Of a stretch of DNA of 64,000 bases, positions 16,710-23,222 are shown one piece after another; position 1 is the first letter of the stretch, and every line of letters starts with the position of its first letter. The stretch spans positions 868,001 through 932,000 of the forward strand of contig NC_013720.1 of the NCBI RefSeq assembly GCF_000025185.1, written 5' to 3'. The position numbers were made by a program, and so were the translations under genes. The notes under the pieces are model-generated. The model searched no databases. It saw only the letters and a program-made list of their open reading frames with translations, and was not told the origin of the DNA. Origin of the DNA: Pirellula staleyi DSM 6068. Lineage in GTDB: Bacteria > Planctomycetota > Planctomycetia > Pirellulales > Pirellulaceae.

Positions 16710-17969
16710 ATGTCGCACCTGCCGAAGCTCTTGCTCCTTCTAGTTCTGCTCGTCAGCACCTCGGTTCTCGTGGCGGAAGATAACGCGTGGCCCGATTTTC
16801 GAGGACCTCGGTTCGATGGAAGCTCGACCAGCACTGGCCTGCCAACGGAGTGGAGCGAGACGAAGAACATTACCTGGAAAACCGCGCTCCCCGGCAAAGG
16901 TTGGTCGACGCCGGTGATCTGGGGCGATCAGATTTGGATGACCACCGCCACGGAAGATGGCAAAAAGCTCTCGGCGCTCTGCGTAGACAAAGCGAGCGGC
17001 AAGATCCAGCGCGAGATCCTGGTGTTCGAAGTGGCCGAGCCGGAGCCGATCAACGCCACCAACAGCTATGCCTCTCCCTCGGCGGTGATCGAAGCGGGGC
17101 GCGTTTATGTCCATTTCGGAACGTATGGAACTGCCGCCATCGATACTGCCACCGGCGCGATCCTCTGGAAGCGCGACGATATGAAGCTCGACCACAAAGA
17201 GGGACCCGGATCGTCGCCCCTGCTGCTCGGCAATCTGCTCATCGTCACCTGCGACGGAATGGATGTGCAGTATGTTGCCGCCCTCGACACCACCACCGGC
17301 AAGACCGTTTGGAAAACCGATCGCAGCATCGACCTCTCGGGGTTCGACGCCGACTTGCGGAAAGCCTATGCCACGCCGCTGATCGTCACAGTCGACGGTA
17401 AACCGCAACTCATCTCGACCGCTGCTCACGCCGCTTATGGCTACGACGCACTGACCGGCAAAGAGCTCTGGCGGCTGCCGTACAAAGGTTTCTCGAACGT
17501 CATTCGCCCGGTCGCAGTCCGCGATCAGCTGATCCTGAACACCGGCTATGTCAAAGCCAACTGGATTTCACTCAAGCTGCCACTTGCTGGCGCGATCGAC
17601 GAAGCGTCGATCGGGTGGCAACATGCCACCGCTGTTCCCACCAAGCCCACCAGCGTCGCTGCCAATGGTCTGTTTTTCTCGATCACCGATCGAGGTGGCG
17701 TGGCAACGTGCCTCGATCTTGTGACTGGCGAGAACGTCTGGACCGAGCGGCTGGGAGGGAACTTCAGCTCCTCCCCCCTGCTGGCTGAAGATCGGATCTA
17801 TTTGTGCGATCAGGAGGGGAACACGACGGTGATAAAGGCCGCGGGGACGTTTGAAAAGATCGCCAGCAGCACGCTCGCCGCGGGGACAATGGCTTCCCCG
17901 GTGGTTTCCGGAAAAGCGATTTACCTGCGAACCACCGAGGCACTCTATCGGATTGAGCAGGCGCCGTAG
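16710..17969 (+). CDS. Exported PQQ-like beta-propeller protein
   Basis: A 419-residue protein with a Sec signal peptide (LLLLLVLLVSTSVLVAED) and then repeated strand motifs of the PQQ/BamB-like propeller, for example WPDFRGPRFDGSS near residue 27, GAILWKRDD, GKTVWKTDR, GKELWRLPY and GENVWTERL, each ending a blade. Planctomycetes carry many such proteins; most are assumed to be periplasmic scaffolds or PQQ-independent. It is divergent from def and convergent with the next gene. Confidence 0.85.
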   Translation: MSHLPKLLLLLVLLVSTSVLVAEDNAWPDFRGPRFDGSSTSTGLPTEWSETKNITWKTALPGKGWSTPVIWGDQIWMTTATEDGKKLSALCVDKASGKIQREILVFEVAEPEPINATNSYASPSAVIEAGRVYVHFGTYGTAAIDTATGAILWKRDDMKLDHKEGPGSSPLLLGNLLIVTCDGMDVQYVAALDTTTGKTVWKTDRSIDLSGFDADLRKAYATPLIVTVDGKPQLISTAAHAAYGYDALTGKELWRLPYKGFSNVIRPVAVRDQLILNTGYVKANWISLKLPLAGAIDEASIGWQHATAVPTKPTSVAANGLFFSITDRGGVATCLDLVTGENVWTERLGGNFSSSPLLAEDRIYLCDQEGNTTVIKAAGTFEKIASSTLAAGTMASPVVSGKAIYLRTTEALYRIEQAP

Positions 17970-17991
17970 CGCGCTACAGGGTCAGCACCTA

Positions 17992-18585
17992 TTACTTGCC
18001 GCGCGCGGCGCTCGATACCACCGCGCCGCTCGGGATGATCGCGGCGACGATGAGCCCCACGATGAGCGCTCCTACCAGCTGGTCGGCGATGTTCACCAGC
18101 GTGTAAATATCGGTCCGAATCAGCCAATTCCACTCGACGCCGTAGGTGGCGATCGCCCCGAAGAGCCCCACCAGAACGATCAGCGTCACCCGATCCTGAT
18201 AGGCCATCGCTGCGCCGCGAATGAGCCACAGGATCAGGCTCGCGCAGGCTCCCATAGCAATGTTGATCACGATGCCGTAGGCAAACATCATCGGCTCCAT
18301 TGGCGGCCCCCCTTCCTTACGAAAGTGGACGATCGCAATTGGTCCCGCCTGCCGTCGCTCGGCAAATGTCGCCTGTGTCTGCTCGTTCATTTTCCCCGCC
18401 GGGATCATCGGCAAGAGGTACGTGCCGGTCTGAGGGAGCGAACCCGACAGTACTTGACCGAATTGCACTTCATCAGCCGCCTGATCGAACGTGTGGGTAT
18501 GCCACGGCAAGATGACCCACGAGAGAAAGCCCCAGAAGAAAAGTGCAAAGCCACTCGCAAGACTGGCAACCAAGAGGCGAGCCAT
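17992..18585 (-). CDS. Membrane protein, unknown function
   Basis: A 197-residue protein starting MARLLVASLASGFALFFWGFLSW. One helix lies at the N-terminus, a soluble loop of about 70 residues follows (with the stretch TGTYLLPMIPAG), and then three further helices to the C-terminus. GAAAGGG eight bases upstream supports the start at 18585 over the longer frame. The general layout recalls small planctomycete and proteobacterial DUF1761-like membrane proteins, but I cannot assign a family. Confidence 0.6.
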   Translation of the reverse strand: MARLLVASLASGFALFFWGFLSWVILPWHTHTFDQAADEVQFGQVLSGSLPQTGTYLLPMIPAGKMNEQTQATFAERRQAGPIAIVHFRKEGGPPMEPMMFAYGIVINIAMGACASLILWLIRGAAMAYQDRVTLIVLVGLFGAIATYGVEWNWLIRTDIYTLVNIADQLVGALIVGLIVAAIIPSGAVVSSAARGK

Positions 18586-18818
18586 GGGGGCGGCCCTTTC
18601 GGAGAAGGATGACACAAGGATGATCAATCAGCGCGCTGGCTCTGTCGGTCGATACGCGCCATCGAGTGCGGGCAGTTTCTGGCGCGGAAGTGCGCCAGCT
18701 TCTCGGGACTCGACTACGCGACAGCAGCGGCGCTTCTATACTACTAGCAGAACTCCCCGACTGTCGACTTGATCCTGGAAGGCAAGTCCCGACGATCGGC
18801 TCCAGAAGGAACCTGCAC

Positions 18819-19601
18819 GTGCTGATTGCTGAACCAGGACAAACACCGTACGACCTGCACTTCTCGATCTTTGGGTTTCCAGTTCGGATTCATCCCTTCT
18901 TCTGGCTCGTCGCCCTCATCTTCGGGATCGATGGGGACGGAACGTTCGATGGCACCGAGATCGTGATCTGGATCGCCGTGATGTTCCTCTCGATCCTGGT
19001 GCACGAACTGGGACACGCCTTTGCGTTCCGCCGTTTCGGGATCGAATCATCGGTGGTGCTTTATGCGCTCGGTGGTGTCGCGGTTCCCGATGGTGGGGGA
19101 TCGCGGAACGTTTGGAAAAGCTACAAACCTACCACCCATCTTTCGCCCCAGCAGCAGATTTTGGTTTCTCTTGCGGGCCCGGCTGCCGGTTTTGGCCTCG
19201 CCGCCATCACGATCCTGGTGATGCTCGCCGCAGGCGGAAATATTCATGTGTTCTATGGAACGCTGGGAATTCCGCTGGTTTTTGCCAGTCACGCGACAGC
19301 CAGCGCTTTGTCGGGTGCAGTCAACAGCCTGCTGTGGCTCAACATCATCTGGGGGCTCGTGAATCTGCTGCCGATCTATCCGCTCGATGGTGGTCAGGTG
19401 GCTCGTCAGCTGTTTCTGCTCTACGACCATCGCGATGGCTTCGTCCGTTCGGTCAAGCTGAGCCTGTTTGTGGCGGTAGCAGTCGCCGTGTTTGGCGCTC
19501 TCGTGATGCGCGACATGTGGATGACGATGATGTTCGCTTCTCTGGCTTACTCAAGTTATCAAATTTTGCAGCAACTCGGTGGGTATCGGGGTCCCTGGTG
19601 A
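18819..19601 (+). CDS. Site-2 protease family (M50) membrane metallopeptidase
   Basis: A 260-residue polytopic protease predicted to cut proteins within the membrane. The zinc-binding HELGH lies in the second helix (SILVHELGHAFAFRRFG), and the third ligand is supplied by NLLPIYPLDGGQ near residue 190; both are complete. The start is the GTG at 18819, supported by AGAAGGAA about seven bases upstream and by the fact that the first helix follows soon after (DLHFSIFGFPVRIHPFFW). The longer frame to 18666 lacks support. Substrates cannot be inferred; no anti-sigma factor gene is adjacent. Confidence 0.88.
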   Translation: MLIAEPGQTPYDLHFSIFGFPVRIHPFFWLVALIFGIDGDGTFDGTEIVIWIAVMFLSILVHELGHAFAFRRFGIESSVVLYALGGVAVPDGGGSRNVWKSYKPTTHLSPQQQILVSLAGPAAGFGLAAITILVMLAAGGNIHVFYGTLGIPLVFASHATASALSGAVNSLLWLNIIWGLVNLLPIYPLDGGQVARQLFLLYDHRDGFVRSVKLSLFVAVAVAVFGALVMRDMWMTMMFASLAYSSYQILQQLGGYRGPW

Positions 19602-20405
19602 TGCCAACGACCTCGCGCGCGACGTAGCGAAGCGACCTTCGCAGCGCAGCGCGATGATGTCGATCAGCCGCCGCGAAGAGCGCGCATGATCGTCGCGCCG
19701 CTGCTCGGTGATGTCCAACTGTCGCGTGGCGGGGTGATCTCTGCGCTTGCACGCAAAAAATATTTCATCGCGCGGTGCGCGAGCGTCATTGGTAGCGCAG
19801 CGCGGTTCATCGCGCCACTTTTTTTCGCGTCGACGCATGCTCTTCGACATCTCTTCACGTGCCGCGCAGCGTACATCACGTGAGCCATCGCGCGCTCGAT
19901 GCTGCGCATCGCACCACATGCTGCGTGAGCCTGCAGCCGATACGTTGTACTCACTGCGTCTCACTTCGAGATTCACTAGTTTTCCCCGAGAAAAACGAGC
20001 GAAATCGAGACTACTCGAGCACCTCGCGCAAGGCTCGAACATGCGCAGCGCGCAGAGAAAAAATGACTGGTGAGTCGTCGCGCTATGCAGCTCTGCGATG
20101 TGCAGTGCGGCATGCTGATGATCGCTGTCGCCGAGCATTCGAATGCGACGCGTGCTCTGCGCTCGAGGCGCGTGTGAAGTCTGCTGCAAGTGCGCTCGCG
20201 CGCATGTTGATCGCGCATGAAAGTGGATGATTGTTGCGCGATTGTGTGCATTTGCTCTTGACGATTTTGTACGCAATCGCAAGATTTAGAAAATCTCGTG
20301 CAAGTGGTAATGCAATACCAAATTTTTGCACGCGATCATTGCTAAGGATTTTAAGCCGCGAGCGAATGAAGCGAGTGACACACGGGATGTCACCACGATC
20401 TTCGC
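19602..20405. other. Gene-free region rich in GCGC/CATG/GATC words
   Basis: No supported gene on either strand. A 243-codon frame on the minus strand exists but lacks protein character. The left 650 bases repeat short words such as GCGCATG, CATCGCGC and GCGATG many times on both strands (for example at 19680, 19805, 19888, 20200 and 20212). From about 20225 the sequence turns AT-rich and has a perfect AGATTT-AGA-AAATCT inverted repeat at 20282-20296. Confidence 0.5.
20258..20286 (+). promoter_or_regulatory. Candidate promoter for the structured RNA/histone-like unit
   Basis: TTGACG at 20258-20263 is followed after 17 bases by AAGATT, a weak -10 match, in the only AT-rich part of the region. 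The -35 is good, the -10 poor, so the call is tentative. Confidence 0.3.
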
Positions 20406-20701
20406 CCTGCTGAGGCAGGACCAAGCGGCTTGTGGCAAGGGATGGAGTGGGACATCACTCATCACTCGCCAGATAGTGGTTGGTGATCGAGTCTCTCTAG
20501 TCGGCGGCTCTTCGAGTCGAAGACTACGGGGATGGATCTTGGGTGTGCGATGTGTCTGCCTTCGGGCACCACCTCAGCTACCTGAGACGATGAAACATCG
20601 AACAGCCGGTTCTTCGGAACTAGTCGACGATGTTTCACAAACTCACGATGCTGGAGAGTTCGTGATAGGTGATGGGACCCGCAAGCTCCATCGAATTTTT
20701 T
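20406..20701 (+). ncRNA. Predicted structured RNA or leader ending in an intrinsic terminator
   Basis: Within 300 bases there are at least six helices: CCTGC/GCAGG (20406-20419), ATCACT.../GGTGAT (20461-20487), TAGTC/GACTA enclosing GGCTC/GAGTC (20498-20526), GTG..TGCC/GGCA..CAC closed by a C(UUCG)G tetraloop (20552-20572), TGAAACATCG/CGATGTTTCA enclosing GGTTC/GAAC with a second C(UUCG)G loop (20591-20637), and TCACGA/TCGTGA (20643-20665). An intrinsic terminator follows. No reading frame explains it. It may be an independent RNA or an attenuator leader of the histone-like gene 18 bases downstream. It does not match tmRNA, RNase P RNA, SRP RNA or 6S RNA by the motifs I know. Confidence 0.5.
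20671..20701 (+). terminator. Intrinsic terminator before the histone-like gene
   Basis: The stem GATGG/CCATC (20671-20675 and 20688-20692) is followed by GAATTTTTT with six Ts at 20696-20701. The ribosome-binding site of the next gene (GAAGGA) begins only four bases later. The segment TGGAG at 20652-20656 could pair with CTCCA at 20686-20690 and open the stem, as in an attenuator. Confidence 0.55.
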
Positions 20702-20719
20702 AGTGAAGGATGTTCTACA

Positions 20720-20839
20720 ATGGCCAAGAAAAAAGCTGCCAAGAAGGCTGCCCCCAAGAAAGCCGCCGCTCCAAAGAAGGCTGCTAAGAAAGCCGCCAAG
20801 AAGGCTTCGAAGAAGGCTCCAGTTGCGAAGAAGGCCTAG
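20720..20839 (+). CDS. Histone-H1-like Lys/Ala-rich peptide
   Basis: A 39-residue protein, MAKKKAAKKAAPKKAAAP followed by more KKAAKKA-type repeats. It contains only Ala, Lys, Pro, Ser, Val and the initiator Met, with nearly half of all residues lysine. This matches the basic tail of eukaryotic H1 and of bacterial H1-like proteins (HctB/Hc2 type), which bind and compact DNA. The ATG has GAAGGA about nine bases upstream. The codons for the repeats vary (AAG/AAA, GCT/GCC), so selection on the protein is likely. It is very short for the family; no second domain is fused. Confidence 0.75.
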   Translation: MAKKKAAKKAAPKKAAAPKKAAKKAAKKASKKAPVAKKA

Positions 20840-20934
20840 TGATCAGCCCGCAGATCTTCACTTGTGGAAGGTCTGAAGCTGTCACTTAGACGCTTTTCTT
20901 CCAACAGCCAGGCTGAGGCCAGCGCTTCCTTAGC

Positions 20935-20970
20935 GAAACGGTCGGTTTGACTTGTCAAACAGACTGTTTC
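20935..20970. repeat. 17-bp inverted repeat
   Basis: The left arm GAAACGGTCGGTTTGAC and the right arm GTCAAACAGACTGTTTC are complementary except for two positions, with only TT between them. No T-run follows on either side, so it looks more like a protein-binding palindrome or RNA-processing hairpin than a terminator. Confidence 0.6.
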
Positions 20971-21138
20971 ACGAAGCAGATTGCCTCGGCTCATGTCTTC
21001 GGCTGCCCGGCCGGTGTTCGAAAAAAGCTAGTTCACGGACACACGCAGCGAACACTTGCAAAGGTGTCGCTGCACCTGTTCGGTTATTATCAGCGTTTCG
21101 ATATCTTCGCCGGTCGATTACCCTGAAAACAACGAGAA

Positions 21139-21181
21139 AGAGCCGCCTCGGCCAAAACTGGGGTGGCTCTAAGCTTTTCTT
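21139..21181 (+). terminator. Terminator-like hairpin
   Basis: AGAGCCGCC (21139-21147) pairs with GGTGGCTCT (21162-21170) and is followed by AAGCTTTTCTT. It could end transcription from the histone-like gene 300 bases upstream. Confidence 0.5.
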
Positions 21182-21338
21182 GAGGCAGTCTCTGCGCGTG
21201 GCCGTCTTCTTCGGGTGGCTGTGTTACTCCCAAGGGAGCAGCGAGCGGCTGATGAATCGCGACGAGCTGGCGGTCGGCTGTGTTGAGCTGTGCCGAGCAC
21301 AGACACCCCAGCACTAACCACACAGCGCGCAACGCCTT

Positions 21339-21443
21339 CTCTCGCCTCTCGCCTCTCGCCTCTCGCCTCTCGCCTCTCGCCTCTCGCCTCTCGCCTCTCG
21401 CCTCTCGCCTCTCGCCTCTCGCCTCTCGCCTCTCGCCTCTCGC
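21339..21443. repeat. Tandem heptamer array, 15 copies
   Basis: Fifteen uninterrupted copies of the heptamer CTCTCGC occupy 105 bases. No mismatch was seen. The array begins four bases beyond the mrp stop codon (read from the minus strand) and is non-coding in that gene. Such perfect short tandem arrays are prone to length change by slippage. Confidence 0.95.
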
Positions 21444-21447
21444 CGCC

Positions 21448-22521
21448 TTAGCCCAGCACGGGGAGTTGCATGACCGGCGGCTTCACGGCGGCGGCACTGG
21501 CCAGATTGCGGACCATCGTGGCGACGATCTTCGAGAGGTAGGGAGCGACGATCGGGTCGTCGAAGTTGCCGAGCGTTTTGCCATCGTCGCCGGCGATACG
21601 AATCTGCATGTTCAGCGGCACTTCGCCGAGGAACGGCACGCTCAGCTCTTCCGCCTTCGTGCGGGCACCACCATGACCAAAGATGTCCCACCGCTTCATC
21701 GTATCGGGACAGATGAAACCGCTCATGTTCTCGACCATGCCGAGCACGGGAATGTTGACCTTGCGGAACATTGCAATCGCTTTCACGGCATCGAGCAGCG
21801 CGACCTCTTGCGGCGTGCAAACGACAACCGAGCCAGTCAGCGGCAACAGCTGCGAAAGGGTGAGGGCAATGTCGCCAGTGCCGGGTGGCATGTCGATGAT
21901 CAGGTAATCGAGATCGCCCCAGTTCACATCGCGGAGGAACTGCGTGATGGCGCCGTGGAGCATCGGTCCGCGCCATACCACCGCTTCACCCTTGGGAACA
22001 AGGAAGCCCATCGAGACCACCGGAATCGAGCCACTATAGATCGGCTTGATCTTGCCATCGACCGGTTCGAGCTTGCCATCGAGCCCCAGCAATTGCGGAA
22101 TGCTGGGCCCGTAGACATCGGCATCCATCAGACCCACCTTCGAACCGGCGCGAGCCAGTCCCAAAGCGATCGAGGCCGCGATGGTGCTCTTTCCCACGCC
22201 ACCCTTTCCGCTGCCGACAGCGATCACGCTCTTTGCTTTTAGGGCGATCGTACCAATCGCCACCGGTGGACGCTCGTGGATCGCCAGATTCACGTGCACG
22301 TCGGTCGCTTCGGGCAACTGCGCGCGAACGAGGTCCTTCAGATTCTCGGCGACTTCGTTTTTGATGGCTGCCGAGTGAGTTGTGAGCGCGAGGGTGAGCG
22401 AGACCTTGCTGCCACTCACCACGATGTCGCGAATCTGCTGCATCGGTAGTGCAGGGCGGCCAGTTTCGGGGTCTTTGAACTGACTAACGACCGAGGTAAC
22501 GGCGGCGACATCGAGAGGCAT
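21448..22521 (-). CDS. mrp: Mrp/ApbC family P-loop Fe-S carrier
   Basis: A 357-residue protein. Residues 1-85 form the MIP18/DUF59-like domain and the rest a deviant P-loop ATPase: Walker A GSGKGGVGKST (103-113), the ADVYGPSIPQLLG segment, and DYLIIDMPPGTGD (Walker B). Family members hold and transfer Fe-S clusters. The usual CxxC that binds the cluster is incomplete: the site reads GFICPDTMKRWDIFG, so only one of the two cysteines is present. Complex I, encoded nearby, needs many clusters, but linkage to it is only positional. Start ATG 22521. Confidence 0.9.
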   Translation of the reverse strand: MPLDVAAVTSVVSQFKDPETGRPALPMQQIRDIVVSGSKVSLTLALTTHSAAIKNEVAENLKDLVRAQLPEATDVHVNLAIHERPPVAIGTIALKAKSVIAVGSGKGGVGKSTIAASIALGLARAGSKVGLMDADVYGPSIPQLLGLDGKLEPVDGKIKPIYSGSIPVVSMGFLVPKGEAVVWRGPMLHGAITQFLRDVNWGDLDYLIIDMPPGTGDIALTLSQLLPLTGSVVVCTPQEVALLDAVKAIAMFRKVNIPVLGMVENMSGFICPDTMKRWDIFGHGGARTKAEELSVPFLGEVPLNMQIRIAGDDGKTLGNFDDPIVAPYLSKIVATMVRNLASAAAVKPPVMQLPVLG

Positions 22522-22764
22522 AGCGGGCTCGCAGAGAAATCAGCGGAGGGTTTGGCAGACAAAATTCTGACACCCTGATTCTACCAAACTGTCTATTTCC
22601 TCTCGCAGGGGGCATCCACTTTTCGCAGGGGCATTGGGTGGGTAAATCGCGAGATTTCGAGGGGAATCATGGCAGAAAATAAGTCGCCATGGTCCGCCTA
22701 GCGTGACTCGTTTGGTCACGCAATGACGATACCCGGAGGGAGAAAGTCCCGAAGCCTCGAATGA

Positions 22765-23208
22765 TCAGCCGAGATCCGTGCCCCGGCCCCACGGCAGCTC
22801 GGCAGCGAGCCGCGCTTCGAGGGTGGCGACTTCTGCGCGTGGACGGGGACGCAAATGACGCTCGACGATCCGCAGGAGTGGCGCGAGTTTCAGGGGGGAC
22901 TCGATCACGTACGACGCGCCGGCATCGAGAAGCAGATCGCTGGCGTGGTCGAGGGGTGTCGAAGCGAGTGCGAGGATGCGTAGACCAATCGCATCGCGGC
23001 GCCAGCGGTCGATCATCTCGACGACGACGGCCAGATTGGCTGGCGAAGTTTCGATGGCGGCAATCGAATAGGGTCGAGCCGCTAGTTCTTCACCACAGGC
23101 CCGCAGCGAGCGCGTTTCGATCAATGGCAAACGGATGCCGAACGTGGCGCGACGAATCGCTGGTGCCCAGCGGCTGGTCGATTCGCAAACAATCAGTTTC
23201 GGCTGCAT
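22765..23208 (-). CDS. Pseudo-receiver-like protein
   Basis: A 147-residue alpha/beta protein with a receiver-like order of strands: KLIVCE, SIAAIET, RILALAS, and GASYVIESPLKLAPLLRIV at the end, where KP is normally seen. The phosphoacceptor aspartate expected after strand 3 is not there (ET instead), so phosphorylation is unlikely. The start was set at ATG 23208 because AAGGGAA lies nine bases upstream; a GTG at 23226 would overlap the upstream stop as GTGA. It follows the Fis-type regulator directly and is presumably co-translated. Confidence 0.55.
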   Translation of the reverse strand: MQPKLIVCESTSRWAPAIRRATFGIRLPLIETRSLRACGEELAARPYSIAAIETSPANLAVVVEMIDRWRRDAIGLRILALASTPLDHASDLLLDAGASYVIESPLKLAPLLRIVERHLRPRPRAEVATLEARLAAELPWGRGTDLG

Positions 23209-23222
23209 GGCGACGCTTCCCT

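Larger units (their letters stand above)
20840..21338. other. Spacer with inverted repeats, no supported gene
   Basis: About 500 bases downstream of the histone-like gene. It has a small hairpin (CAGATCTTC/GAAGGTCTG, 20851-20875), a long near-perfect inverted repeat at 20935-20970 and a terminator-like hairpin at 21139-21181. A minus-strand frame from 21332 to 21090 starts with a lipobox-like segment but is not well supported. Confidence 0.4.

Noticed and set aside
19551-20282. A 243-codon open frame on the minus strand
   Set aside because: No ribosome-binding site, an Arg/His/Cys-rich composition unlike any protein, and overlap with the protease gene end; it arises from GCGC/CATG-word bias.
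20406-20701. Known housekeeping RNAs (tmRNA, RNase P RNA, SRP RNA, 6S RNA)
   Set aside because: The motifs I know for each (for example the TpsiC arm of tmRNA, the P4 core of RNase P, the GGAA loop of SRP RNA) are not present.
21090-21332. A minus-strand frame beginning with a lipobox-like segment (LVLGC)
   Set aside because: It starts with TTG or GTG only, the ribosome-binding site is badly spaced, it covers a terminator-like hairpin and the mature part has no domain character.
21314-21976. A frame that turns the heptamer array into ERREARG repeats
   Set aside because: It overlaps mrp in another frame; the repeat peptide is a by-product of the DNA repeat.
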